Notes: generated by a model not told the origin, from the sequence alone. A stretch of DNA of 64,000 nt from Bacteroidota bacterium (GCA_018266915.1 JAFDZM010000045.1:124001-188000); one strand, 5' to 3'. Shown: positions 35,983 to 44,924, numbered from the stretch's first letter. Translations and numbers: made by a program.

Positions 35983-37629
35983 TTATTCGGCACTTACATA
36001 AGGCAGCGTGACAATAAATTCCGAACCTTCATTCACTTTTGAATTTACTGTTATTTCTCCGTTCATAAAATTAACCAGTTCCTTACAGAATGCCAAACCC
36101 AGCCCCACGCTTCCATCCTGGTTATATTGATTTTCTATCCTGTAAAATTTCTTAAATATATTTTCCATCTCCTCGCGGGCTATCCCGATGCCTTTATCCT
36201 TAAATGAGAAGAGGATATTGTTCCGTTTCCCCTGGGCAATTTTAATATGCATCTCCCTCTGCCGGGGATTGGAATATTTGTAAGCATTTTCCATAAGATT
36301 CTGAAACACACTACCCAGCAACACCGGATCGGTATAAAAGTTTGTAACCTTATCAATTTTATAATCCAGCTTAAAATCAGGGTATTTTATCCGGAAGGTA
36401 TCTATATATCCTTTTGTGAAATCTTCCAGGTTTACCTCTTCTCTTTTAATGCTTATAGACTTATTCTCAATCTGAGTGAACGATAGCAATTTGGTCATCA
36501 GGTCGTTCAGCTTGTCGGCTTCTTCATCCAATATTTTACCGTAATGCTTGAGCTGCCGTTCGCTCAGGTTACTGTCGCCGCGCAGGTTTGAGCCGGCAAT
36601 TTTTATTACGCTGATGGGTGTTTTAAACTCATGTGTCAGGTTATTGATGAAATCATACTGCAGCTTGAACAGCTTCATATTCACATTCAGGTTCCGATAG
36701 ATCAGCCAGCCTATCAAAACCAGGAAAATATAGATCAGCAATACCATCGCAGCAATCGGCATAAACCGGCGGTTGGTTTCTGCAGTCAGGTAATCCAACG
36801 GAGAACTGAAGTATAATTTATAATCTGCAAATCCCCCCGTAAGAGGCACTTCTGTGGTGATTTTGTTCACCGAGTTATCCAGCGGATCATACACTACTGG
36901 CCGCAGGTAGATGTTTTTATATAGCTCGGGATGCGTATTTACCACCTTGAGTGCATGCTGGTTCAAAATGAACGTAAGCATGTTTTGCTTATATTCAGAT
37001 GGTTGGGCTACTCCTTTTTGTATCTCGCGATAACGTTTAACTTCTTCGCGACGCGGAATATTGAGGTAAGTTATTTTCTCCGGCTGTATGTCGTAAAATG
37101 TCCTGAACTTTTCGTCCTGGGTAGGCTCTCTCGATGTATCCGCAAAGGCAACAAAACTGTTCAGCTTTGCCGACATGGATGTAAAATCAATATGGCTTTC
37201 AGGTATCGGCTTCTTTATACCGGCCATAGTTTGGTCTTTTCGTCGCCAATATTCGTATATGGAATTTATATTCACACCCAAACCTTTCTGAGGCGGGGTG
37301 CTGCTACCAATGCTGACATCATAAAATATAATGCGGCGCACAAAAGGATAATCGCTGAAAACTGTTCCTGAGTACTTAGCCGCCGATGTAGAATCCAGGT
37401 AGCCCTGGTAATAAGTGATTTCGGGTATACGATTTGAGAAGAAGTCGTTATAAGGCTTCATCGTCTGCTCCAATACGTCTATCTTTTTTGATGAAAACTC
37501 ATTTTCAACGTAGGTCGAAGTAAGCCCGTAGGCAATAAAAAGCGCGACAATAAATGTTGCCGATATCAGTATCAGGAAGGCAATAATTAATGAGAAGTTT
37601 TTCCGGTAAATACTCTGCTGCGCGGCCAT
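35983..37629 (-). CDS. Sensor histidine kinase (RprX-like)
   Basis: 548 residues. One membrane helix near 13-35 and another near 287-308 enclose a periplasmic sensor region of about 250 residues with no recognised fold. The phosphoacceptor is His333 in NNLTHEFKTPISVIK. The catalytic domain has the N box (NLMENAYKYSNP), G1 (DKGIGIA), F box and G2 (GLGLAFCKELV). No HAMP domain is evident. It is co-transcribed with the response regulator that follows. Confidence 0.93.
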   Translation of the reverse strand: MAAQQSIYRKNFSLIIAFLILISATFIVALFIAYGLTSTYVENEFSSKKIDVLEQTMKPYNDFFSNRIPEITYYQGYLDSTSAAKYSGTVFSDYPFVRRIIFYDVSIGSSTPPQKGLGVNINSIYEYWRRKDQTMAGIKKPIPESHIDFTSMSAKLNSFVAFADTSREPTQDEKFRTFYDIQPEKITYLNIPRREEVKRYREIQKGVAQPSEYKQNMLTFILNQHALKVVNTHPELYKNIYLRPVVYDPLDNSVNKITTEVPLTGGFADYKLYFSSPLDYLTAETNRRFMPIAAMVLLIYIFLVLIGWLIYRNLNVNMKLFKLQYDFINNLTHEFKTPISVIKIAGSNLRGDSNLSERQLKHYGKILDEEADKLNDLMTKLLSFTQIENKSISIKREEVNLEDFTKGYIDTFRIKYPDFKLDYKIDKVTNFYTDPVLLGSVFQNLMENAYKYSNPRQREMHIKIAQGKRNNILFSFKDKGIGIAREEMENIFKKFYRIENQYNQDGSVGLGLAFCKELVNFMNGEITVNSKVNEGSEFIVTLPYVSAE

Positions 37630-37640
37630 TATAAACGTAT

Positions 37641-39539
37641 TTAGTCCCTTACATGCATATTAGCATCCAGAAACTTTTCTATTTCAGTATACATTTCCAT
37701 ACGGTTACGTTCATTTCTGAAAGGTTTACGTTCATTTGATTTCAGGAAATAGGTGACACTTACCCCTTGTTTTTTCAACTCGCGGACAAACTGGTTCATT
37801 TCGCTTATGTTCGCAGATTCATCCTTAGCCCCCTGGAAAATCAATAAAGGCGCCTTAATTTTATCCGTATGGAAAACGGGAGAGATCGCCCTTAATTGTT
37901 CTGCATCCGTTTCAGGGTTGCCTATCATCTCATACATCATCTGTAACCGTGGTTTTACATAAGGCGGAACATCTTTTATATAAGTAAAAAAGTTGATCAA
38001 CCCGTACTGCACTACTGCACAGTTATATAGCTCGTGATGATTGGCAACGCCATACAATGCACAAAAACCACCAAAACCACCACCCAGAATAGCTATCTTT
38101 TTAGGATCAGCAGTACCCCGTTTGATCAGCCAGTTAACACCATCTGTTATATCATCCTGCATTTTTGCGCCGGCCTGTTTAAAGCCTGCGCTGAAAAAAT
38201 TCTTTCCGTATCCGGTAGAGCCCCTATAATTTATCTGGAATACAGCATATCCCCTGTTGGCCAGGAATTGCACTTCATCGCTGTATCTCCAGTTATCCCG
38301 GTTGCGCCACGGCCCGTCATGCGGTAATACCACTACCGGCAAATCGGTAGTCTTAGCTTTTTTTGGCAAGGTAAGATAACCATTAATCTCCAACCCGTCC
38401 CTCGATTTAAAACTGACAGGCTCCATCGTGCAAAGATCTTCCGGTTTGATGGATGAATTGATATTCCCCAGGCTGGTTATTTTACCATTATTCCGCTGGT
38501 ACAGGTAATACGTACCAGGATTCCGGTCGGTATAGCTAAAGAAGATGAATTTATTTTCGGCACTATCCCGGCTAATGATATCTATTTGCGTACCATGCAG
38601 AAATTGGGACAATGTATCGTAAATAAGTTTAATCCCAGGGTCTATAAAATGTTTTTTAGGCTTCGCTTCCTCGCAAGTTGCAGTTTCCAACTGGTGCTGG
38701 TCTCTTGAGTAGTCAACTCTTCCTATATCGGTTTTATCACATGAAAATACCACCCTTTGCTCCTTACCCGTTTCCGCGTCAATTTCTACCAGTGCCGATT
38801 TATCACGTTCTACATTCGACAATGCATAAAAGTTGCATTTTTCACCTGTAAAAGCTATCGGCTGCACTCTGTTCACAAAGTTATTTTTGATGATGGGCTT
38901 AAAGGGCATATTGTCATTTGCCCGGTACAGGATGGTTTCGTCCACCCCATCCGACGATTTTACGAGTCGTATTTTACCGTCATCGTCGGGGAACCACTCC
39001 GTTATATTACCGGGATTGATCAAATAAGGCTTTAGCTGCCCGGTTTTTACGTTTAGTTGATAGATATCAAAATTTGCCGGGTCACGTTTATTCATGCTGA
39101 TGGTCACCACGTCGGGTTCGCCCTTATTGCGGTTATTCAGTATATTTATACGCCCCTGATCCAGTGTCAATATTTCACGCAATTTAAGCTCGGGAACATC
39201 TATTGCGTACATTTTATACTGATCAAGCGAAATCACATCCTGTATGATAACGAGCTGGTTATTGTAGGTCCAGGAGTAATTGCGTACGGAGTAATCATCA
39301 AAAGAAGTAGCCATTTCCTCCTTCCCGTTATCCAGCGATTTGATGAAAAGGTTTTGGCGTCCCTTATAGGGTTTCAGATAAGAAACATACTTTCCATCAG
39401 GCGATAGCCTGAAGAAACTCTTCTCAGCAGTTTTGAAAAAATCGCTAATAGGTATTTGCTTTATATGCTCTTCCTTACACGTTGCAAGTAAGCATATAAT
39501 TAAAATGGACAATAAAATTCGCAGCCTGGTCAGCATCAT
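37641..39539 (-). CDS. S9-family alpha/beta hydrolase homologue lacking catalytic Ser and His
   Basis: About 632 residues; start ATG at 39539 (39536 is also possible) gives a lipoprotein-like signal ending LLATC. The N-terminal two-thirds is a beta-propeller-like region; the C-terminal hydrolase domain has HDGPWRNRDNW, FQINYRGSTGYGKNF and DDITDGVNWL, typical of prolyl oligopeptidase/S9C enzymes. The nucleophile elbow, normally G-G-S-Y-G-G, reads GGGFGG with Gly488 in the Ser place. The Asp remains (QGAKDES). The His, normally in GHGFR, is Lys605 in RKPFR. With two of three triad residues gone it is probably not a peptidase; a binding or regulatory role is possible. It lies 12 bases upstream of the kinase gene, in the same direction. 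Confidence 0.85.
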   Translation of the reverse strand: MMLTRLRILLSILIICLLATCKEEHIKQIPISDFFKTAEKSFFRLSPDGKYVSYLKPYKGRQNLFIKSLDNGKEEMATSFDDYSVRNYSWTYNNQLVIIQDVISLDQYKMYAIDVPELKLREILTLDQGRINILNNRNKGEPDVVTISMNKRDPANFDIYQLNVKTGQLKPYLINPGNITEWFPDDDGKIRLVKSSDGVDETILYRANDNMPFKPIIKNNFVNRVQPIAFTGEKCNFYALSNVERDKSALVEIDAETGKEQRVVFSCDKTDIGRVDYSRDQHQLETATCEEAKPKKHFIDPGIKLIYDTLSQFLHGTQIDIISRDSAENKFIFFSYTDRNPGTYYLYQRNNGKITSLGNINSSIKPEDLCTMEPVSFKSRDGLEINGYLTLPKKAKTTDLPVVVLPHDGPWRNRDNWRYSDEVQFLANRGYAVFQINYRGSTGYGKNFFSAGFKQAGAKMQDDITDGVNWLIKRGTADPKKIAILGGGFGGFCALYGVANHHELYNCAVVQYGLINFFTYIKDVPPYVKPRLQMMYEMIGNPETDAEQLRAISPVFHTDKIKAPLLIFQGAKDESANISEMNQFVRELKKQGVSVTYFLKSNERKPFRNERNRMEMYTEIEKFLDANMHVRD

Positions 39540-39691
39540 CAACAAATAGTTCGGAATCCTATATTAGGTTAAACTTAGTTAAATTACTTATTCCTTACAA
39601 AATGTCACTACAATTTTACCGCATTCCGTCGTTATAGTAAGTAGCCTTCCGGATACAATAATATTGGCTTTATTTGATTATTTTTGATTTA

Positions 39692-41500
39692 ATGAAGAGG
39701 ATTTTCGTTATATTTTTCTTTTTGATTTGTTGCGGAGCGATAGCTTTTGGGCAAGGTAACGATCTGCAGTTGGCACGGCAATATTCAGCTAATGGCGAAC
39801 CTCAAAAAGCTTTGGATATTTACCAAAAGCTATATAAACAGGATAACGATGCATACTTTATTTATTACCTGAATGGTTTATTAAGCCTGAAGAAGTTTGA
39901 CGAGGCGGAGTCTGTTTCAAAGAAAATGCTTCGCAAGCACCCCACTGAATATCAGTACAGCATATGGCTTGGTCGTGTGTATACGCAAAAAGGAGATACT
40001 GATAAAGCAAATGCCATTTATGACGACCTGATCAAAAATTTGCCTCCCGATGCAGGCGCCATTACCAACCTTGCCACACAATTTTACCAGGCCGAAAATG
40101 TTGACTATGCCATCAAAATATTTCTGCAGGGCCGCAAGTTATTACATAATGATAACCTGTATGCCTTTGAGCTGATCAATCTATACCGTTTTAAAAGAGA
40201 CAAGGCAGCACTTACTGAAGAGTACCTGAGCTTCTTGCCGACTAACCCCGCGTTTATTACACAGGCAGAAAATACGCTTTCATCGGTATACGAGGGTGAG
40301 GATGACTATAATATGCTTAAAGTTGCCTTATTTAAACGTATCCAGAAAGATCCACAGCAGATAGTTTATATCAATCTGCTTACCTGGCAATTTTTGCAGC
40401 AAAAGGAATTTGATCAGGCTTTAGACCAGGCGCTGGCATTGAGCCGGAGGCAAAACGACGATGGCAACAGCATTTTTGAATTATGTCAAACGCTTATCTC
40501 CAACGAGGCTTACGATGCTGCCATCCGCGGTTATCAATACATCATTAGCAAAGGGCGTGACAACCCGCTTTATATTCCAGCAAAAATTGAGCAGATCAAC
40601 ACTAAAAACTTATTGGTTACAGCCGGCAAATACACGCAGGCTGATCTATTGGGCCTGGAGAAAGATTACCTTGATTTGATAGGGGAATTCGGCAAGAACA
40701 GCAATACGGCTTTCGCCATGCAAAAACTGGCCAACCTGGAAGCCTTTAAATTGCACAAGCTGGATGATGCCCAAAAGCTGCTTGAAGAAACCATAAAAAT
40801 ACCCGGATTGCGGGCCAATCTGCTGAATAGCTGTAAGCTTGACCTGGGTGATGTTTACCTGATGAACAAGCAGCAATGGGAAGCCACATTGCAATACAGC
40901 CAGGTGGAAACCGCCTACCCGAATACTTCCATCGGCCAGGATGCAAAATTCCGCAATGCGAAACTGGCTTATTATACAGGTGACCTTGATTTTGCAAAAA
41001 GAGAACTGGATGTATTGAAGGCAGCCACCTCACAGCTCATAGCCAATGACGCGCTAAACTTATCGCTTCTTATCACCGATAATCTATTCGCTGATACGTC
41101 AGGCAATGCCCTAAAAATGTACGCCCGCGCTGATCTGCAGATATTTGCCGAACAGCCAGAAAAAGCTGTCACAATTCTGGACAGCATCGATGTAAAGTAT
41201 CCGGGCAATAATCTTAGTGATGATATCCTGATGGCTAAAGCACGTATACTGATCCAGCAGAAAAACTTTAATGATGCTGTTGCTCCTCTAAAAAAGATCG
41301 TGGATGAGCACCCCAATAACCTCTGGGCCGATGATGCTGTTTTTATGCTTGGTGACCTCTATGAAAACCACCTGAATAACAAAGAGCAGGCAAAAAGCTT
41401 TTACCAAAAAGTAATCACCGATTATCCCGGCAGCTTGTGGATCAATGAGGCCAGGAAACGGTTCAGGCTATTAAGGGGCGATAAACCGGACGCATCTTGA
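39692..41500 (+). CDS. Secreted TPR-repeat protein
   Basis: 602 residues from the ATG at 39692, with Sec signal MKRIFVIFFFLICCGAIAFGQ. The mature protein is almost entirely helical TPR repeats: QKALDIYQKLYKQ near 40, YQYSIWLGRVYTQKGDTDKA near 95 and a C-terminal group (QAKSFYQKVITDYPGSLWINEARKR) resembling YbgF/BamD-type repeats. It probably acts as a periplasmic scaffold; no specific complex can be assigned. A TATTTTTG box lies only six bases before the start and is therefore doubtful as its promoter. It is followed at its stop by a word array. Confidence 0.85.
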   Translation: MKRIFVIFFFLICCGAIAFGQGNDLQLARQYSANGEPQKALDIYQKLYKQDNDAYFIYYLNGLLSLKKFDEAESVSKKMLRKHPTEYQYSIWLGRVYTQKGDTDKANAIYDDLIKNLPPDAGAITNLATQFYQAENVDYAIKIFLQGRKLLHNDNLYAFELINLYRFKRDKAALTEEYLSFLPTNPAFITQAENTLSSVYEGEDDYNMLKVALFKRIQKDPQQIVYINLLTWQFLQQKEFDQALDQALALSRRQNDDGNSIFELCQTLISNEAYDAAIRGYQYIISKGRDNPLYIPAKIEQINTKNLLVTAGKYTQADLLGLEKDYLDLIGEFGKNSNTAFAMQKLANLEAFKLHKLDDAQKLLEETIKIPGLRANLLNSCKLDLGDVYLMNKQQWEATLQYSQVETAYPNTSIGQDAKFRNAKLAYYTGDLDFAKRELDVLKAATSQLIANDALNLSLLITDNLFADTSGNALKMYARADLQIFAEQPEKAVTILDSIDVKYPGNNLSDDILMAKARILIQQKNFNDAVAPLKKIVDEHPNNLWADDAVFMLGDLYENHLNNKEQAKSFYQKVITDYPGSLWINEARKRFRLLRGDKPDAS

Positions 41501-41602
41501 GAGAAGAGAATCAAGAGCCAAGAACCAAGAATCAGGACAGAGTAGCAAACGCACATGATTCTTTCTCTTATCTTGATTCCTGACTCTTGTATCTTGATTC
41601 TA
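41499..41602. repeat. Two-armed word array after the TPR gene
   Basis: The left arm (41499-41540) is made of AGAATCAAGAGCC, AAGAACC and AAGAATCAGG words. The right arm (41557-41600) is made of the complementary GATTCTTTCTC, TTATCTTGATTCC and TGTATCTTGATTC. The array begins at the TPR stop codon and ends about 18 bases before the next start. Confidence 0.75.
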
Positions 41603-41619
41603 TTAACTACATTTACCGC

Positions 41620-41925
41620 ATGTTAGTTTACAACGAGACCTTTATTGTCGACGACGCCATTGTAACCGAATGGCTCGAATGGATAAAAACCAATCATATA
41701 CCTTCTATACTGGCTACCGGCGGTTTTGATGGCTATAAAGCATTAACCGTGCTTGATTCGCCCAACGAGGGGATTACTTATTGCATCCAGTATCATACGA
41801 ATTCGATTGAGCGCTACAGCGATTTTTTCTACAAGCATTTGGAGAAAATCCACCAGGCGCATAACGCACAGTTTGAGGAACGCTTTGCGCTGTTTCATAC
41901 TTTGATGGAGGAGATTGAGTTGTAA
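41620..41925 (+). CDS. DUF4286 family protein
   Basis: 101 residues from the ATG at 41620 (MLVYNETFIVDDAIVTEWLEW). The upstream in-frame start would lie in the repeat array, so the shorter form is preferred. The pattern of an N-terminal YNET-V strand, WL-WM helix, then TYCIQYHT and a C-terminal H-x-x-F--RF-LFHTLMEEI helix matches DUF4286, a small ferredoxin-like-fold family in Bacteroidota of unknown function. It is followed 20 bases later by a palindromic element. Confidence 0.82.
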   Translation: MLVYNETFIVDDAIVTEWLEWIKTNHIPSILATGGFDGYKALTVLDSPNEGITYCIQYHTNSIERYSDFFYKHLEKIHQAHNAQFEERFALFHTLMEEIEL

Positions 41926-41945
41926 ATAAAAAATATAAAAACCAA

Positions 41946-42083
41946 TGTCATTTCGATGAGCCAATGGCGGCTGAGGTTCGGGGGCGAAGAGAAATCTTTT
42001 ACGCCTTGCAAAGTCTGCGAGTCGCACGTATAAGATTTCTCCTCACTCCATCACTCTTCCCATGCTGGTTCGTCGAAATGACA
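41946..42083. repeat. Palindromic element with TGTCATTTCGA ends (second copy)
   Basis: 138-bp element with perfect 11-bp ends (41946-41956 and 42073-42083). Inner AGAAATCTTTTACG and CGTATAAGATTTCT arms are an imperfect pair. It shares ACCAATGTCATTTCGA at its left end with the copy at 34335. It lies between convergent DUF4286 and phosphoesterase genes, eight bases from the latter's stop. Confidence 0.85.
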
Positions 42084-42090
42084 GAGCTTT

Positions 42091-42852
42091 TTAATCAATC
42101 CTCAACTCCTTCGGCATCCTTCCCCACAATAAATATTGAGCCCATTTTTTATTGCCATTTTTTTGTGCTGCCTCTGAGGCTTTGTGCCAGTCATAAGCGC
42201 AGAGCACTTGTTCTATGCTGATATTTTCGCCATCGGCAGTTACGATAGCATATTTGGCATGTGGCGTCATTGATTCCATGGCAAAACGGTGTTCGCCTGT
42301 GCCGAGGTAGGCAGGTAAGCCCACGCTGCCCGGGTTTAAAACGATCTTATCATTTGAGAGATAAATTACTCTGTTTACATGCGAGTGCCCGCATAGTATG
42401 ATGCGTTCTTTTATGTGAGCTGTTTTCGCTATCAGTTCTTCATCATTGTAAACAAATACGCCATGCGGAGTTACTTTTTCAAGCAAATATTCATCGTCGC
42501 TTTCGGGCGTGCCGTGACAAACGAAAAACAATCCGTCACAGGTTGAGATCTTTTGCAAAGTACGTAACCATTGTATACTTTCTTCGGACAGATCAGCCTT
42601 TACCCTATCCATACCATCTTTGGTGAAATCGCCATCAATGGACTGCAATATCTCACGATCGGTATTGCCGCTGATGCAGAGCATTGGATTAACGCGCATC
42701 ATTTCAGCAACCTTCTCCGGTTCCAGCGCCCCAAAAAAGTAATCGCCCAGGTTGATGATCGTTTCAATCCCCCGCGATTTGATGTCTTTCAAAACAGCTT
42801 CAAAGGCGAGCGAATTGCCGTGTATGTCGGATATGATGGCGTATGTTTTCAT
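42091..42852 (-). CDS. YfcE/MJ0936-type metallophosphoesterase
   Basis: 253-residue cytoplasmic calcineurin-like phosphoesterase. Metal-ligand motifs are ISDIHGNSLAFEAV (D-x-H), INLGDYFFG (GD), CISGNTDRE (GN-D), FVCHGTPESD and ILCGHSHVNRV (GHSH). It matches the metallophosphoesterase_2 family, whose members act on cyclic nucleotides or other phosphodiesters. It starts 15 bases after the terminator of the OmpA gene and is a separate transcription unit. Confidence 0.9.
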   Translation of the reverse strand: MKTYAIISDIHGNSLAFEAVLKDIKSRGIETIINLGDYFFGALEPEKVAEMMRVNPMLCISGNTDREILQSIDGDFTKDGMDRVKADLSEESIQWLRTLQKISTCDGLFFVCHGTPESDDEYLLEKVTPHGVFVYNDEELIAKTAHIKERIILCGHSHVNRVIYLSNDKIVLNPGSVGLPAYLGTGEHRFAMESMTPHAKYAIVTADGENISIEQVLCAYDWHKASEAAQKNGNKKWAQYLLWGRMPKELRID

Positions 42853-42864
42853 AGTGATTTTAAC

Positions 42865-42895
42865 AAAAAAAGAAAGCCCCTTGTTCAGGGGCCCT
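42865..42895 (-). terminator. Intrinsic terminator of the OmpA-lipoprotein gene
   Basis: On the minus strand a 6-bp GC stem (GCCCCT/AGGGGC, 42876-42892) is followed by a TTTCTTTTTTT tract. It begins a few bases after the OmpA stop codon. Confidence 0.8.
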
Positions 42896-42898
42896 GTA

Positions 42899-43720
42899 TT
42901 ATTGTTTGATCAGATTATACAATTCATCCAGCTTTGGCGACAGCACGATTTCTATACGCCTGTTCTTTGCCAATGCATCCGGTGTAGTGCCTGGATCAAT
43001 CGGTTGATACTGGCTTTTACCGGTCGCCGTTAATCTTTTCGGATCGATCTTTTCTACTTCGGTCAGGTAACGGGTTACGGAGGTAGCGCGCAGTACGCTC
43101 AAGTCCCAGTTATCCTTTATCTGGCCCAGGTTGATCACCTTTTTAATATCAGTATGCCCCTCTACAGCGATGTTTATATCCGTTTCTTTGTTCAACACGT
43201 CAGCCAATTGGTTTAATGCTAATTTACCGTGTTCATCAATCACAATACTTCCAGACGGGAAAAGCAGTTTATCAGCCAATGATACATATACTTTTCCGTC
43301 GCGAATATCCACAGTTAAGCCACTGTTCTGGAAACCCAGTAATGCCTGTTGCAGCTTGTCCTTTAGCGCGTTAGTAGCTTCATCGCGTTTCCTTAAGGCT
43401 TCTTCTACTTCTTTTAAACGGGCCTCGCGTTTTTTCAGGTCGCCAGACAATTCAGTAACCTTATTCGAACTGCTGCTGTAGTTATCGTTCAGCTTGTTAT
43501 AGTTGCTGGTTAAATCGCTGTATTTATTCTGCAATTCAGCTATCTGGTGGCGTAAGTGCATTGTATCCGCCTGCAAGCTCGAAACCTGTGCCTCAAGACT
43601 GGTTGTGCGGTTCTGAAGCGAGTCGCGCTCACCAATTGCCATTTTGTATTTTTTCATTGATACGCATGAATGCAAGGTTGCGCATGCGATAAGGACTAAT
43701 AAATAATATTTAATTTTCAT
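42899..43720 (-). CDS. OmpA-family lipoprotein
   Basis: 273 residues. Signal MKIKYYLLVLIACATLHS ends at acylated Cys19. A long coiled-coil-prone region (about 30-135, heptads rich in Leu, Asn, Lys and Asp) spans the periplasm. The C-terminal OmpA domain (about 140-265) binds peptidoglycan: VSLADKLLFPSGS, VEGHTDIKK, LSVLRATSVTRYL and KNRRIEIVLSPK. It thus probably links an envelope membrane to the cell wall. It is followed by a terminator and preceded 21 bases away by the DUF2461 gene in the same direction. Confidence 0.92.
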   Translation of the reverse strand: MKIKYYLLVLIACATLHSCVSMKKYKMAIGERDSLQNRTTSLEAQVSSLQADTMHLRHQIAELQNKYSDLTSNYNKLNDNYSSSSNKVTELSGDLKKREARLKEVEEALRKRDEATNALKDKLQQALLGFQNSGLTVDIRDGKVYVSLADKLLFPSGSIVIDEHGKLALNQLADVLNKETDINIAVEGHTDIKKVINLGQIKDNWDLSVLRATSVTRYLTEVEKIDPKRLTATGKSQYQPIDPGTTPDALAKNRRIEIVLSPKLDELYNLIKQ

Positions 43721-43741
43721 GGTATGGGTAGTTATAAAGAG

Positions 43742-44407
43742 TTAAGCAAGTGCATTTCTTAAAAATACATTAAGCGGATATATTTTGCTGCATATATCTG
43801 CTAATTGTTTCGGAGCATCATCCTTCATCAAAAACTTATCGGTTACGTTGTACATCACGATAAAGCTTTTCAGGCGCAGCAGGTCGATATTTTCATTGTC
43901 AGCAGCATATCCCTGCGGTGCAGTTTTTAACTGTTCCTGGTCACGGAAGTTCCCGAACATCTTCCTGAATTCAGGTTCGTCGATAATCTTTTTCAGATCA
44001 GACGCATTGTAATCTATTTCCTGGCGTATCTTCTTTAACAGGTCAGCTTCAGGCATCCAATATCCTCCCGCGATCATCGACTTGCCTGGCTGAATATGGA
44101 AATAATATTCCACACCTCCGGGTTTTGAGCTCGTGGTAGGAATGCTTACACCAAAGTTGTTTTTGTAAGGGGTTTTGTCCTGTCGGAAACGGATATCGCG
44201 GTAAATCCTTAATACGCATTTCTTAGGATCGGCTTCCTCGTTTACCAATGGATCTACCTTGTGAATTTGTTTTAGTAACTCAGCGGTAAATTCGATCACG
44301 TTCTGGCGGGCGTTGTCGTGTTGGTCTTTGTGTTCCTGGAACCATTCGCGGTTGTTATTTTCTACCAGATTTTTTAAAAAATCGAATGTTTCAGGGTTGA
44401 TCCTCAT
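43742..44407 (-). CDS. DUF2461 domain protein
   Basis: 221 residues, cytoplasmic. The motif set FLKNLVENNNREWFQEHKD at the N-terminus, RIYRDIRFRQDKTPYKNNFG near 70 and GGVEYYFHIQPGKSMIAGGYW near 95 is diagnostic of DUF2461 (TIGR02453). Function is not established; the conserved Arg/Lys/Trp set suggests a nucleic-acid or phosphate-binding surface, but that is only inference. It precedes the OmpA gene on the same strand. Confidence 0.9.
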   Translation of the reverse strand: MRINPETFDFLKNLVENNNREWFQEHKDQHDNARQNVIEFTAELLKQIHKVDPLVNEEADPKKCVLRIYRDIRFRQDKTPYKNNFGVSIPTTSSKPGGVEYYFHIQPGKSMIAGGYWMPEADLLKKIRQEIDYNASDLKKIIDEPEFRKMFGNFRDQEQLKTAPQGYAADNENIDLLRLKSFIVMYNVTDKFLMKDDAPKQLADICSKIYPLNVFLRNALA

Positions 44408-44501
44408 AGATTAAAAACAGCTAGATGGGATGATAGAATAACAAAAGAATCAAGTGTGAATATCTGAAATTTATTCACGAAAGCAAAAAGACAAGTGAGT
44501 C

Positions 44502-44777
44502 TTAGTTCAAATTTAATTTCTCGTGACGAACGTTCAGATCAACATTCTTGCGGCGGTATTTTTTATACCAGATGAAGCCAACAACTGCCACTGCCAGGTA
44601 TGGCGCGGCTAACAAATAAACGATACCGTTATTGAGCCCATGAGTAGTATTACTTCCGCTTTTGTTGTTTGATTCCACCGCAGTGGTACACATAGCACAC
44701 TGGGCCTTCACGCCAACAGAGCCTAAGATCATCAGGCTGAAAGCAATTGAAACCAGGAAAATTCTAATGCTTTTCAT
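44502..44777 (-). CDS. Small Cys-containing membrane protein at the end of the oxidase block
   Basis: 91 residues from the ATG at 44777. The N-terminal signal or anchor (MKSIRIFLVSIAFSLMILGS) is followed by a CAMC pair near residues 26-29 and then one membrane helix (VYLLAAPYLAVAVVGFIWYKK). The order signal, C-x-x-C, helix recurs in small proteins encoded next to Bacteroidota cytochrome oxidase genes. A role in copper or thiol chemistry during oxidase assembly is possible but not shown. It is separated from the DUF420 gene by a CCTCACC repeat. Confidence 0.7.
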   Translation of the reverse strand: MKSIRIFLVSIAFSLMILGSVGVKAQCAMCTTAVESNNKSGSNTTHGLNNGIVYLLAAPYLAVAVVGFIWYKKYRRKNVDLNVRHEKLNLN

Positions 44778-44796
44778 GACCACAAAACTACATATT

Positions 44797-44833
44797 AATT
44801 TCGGATTTCGGATTTTCGATTTCGGATTTTTAA
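44797..44833. repeat. Short TTTCGGAT word array
   Basis: Four to five tandem variants of TTTCGGAT/TTTCGAT, single-armed, placed between the small Cys protein start and the CCTCACC element. Confidence 0.55.
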
Positions 44834-44920
44834 CCTCACCTAAATCCTCTCCAAAGGAGAGGATTTGAACTAATGTTGTTATTTAAAGCCCTTCTCCTTT
44901 AGAGAAGGGTTGGGATGAGG
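44834..44920. repeat. CCTCACC-type double-hairpin repeat (second copy)
   Basis: 87-bp element. Its first 30 bases are identical to those of the copy at 24740. It contains CCTCTCC/GGAGAGG and CCCTTCTCC/AGAGAAGGG hairpins and ends GATGAGG four bases from the DUF420 stop codon. Confidence 0.85.
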
Positions 44921-44924
44921 CTAT

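Noticed and set aside
35274-37629. The two-component pair as the T9SS regulators PorX/PorY
   Set aside because: The response regulator has an OmpR winged helix and not the PglZ-type output domain of PorX; it resembles RprXY instead.
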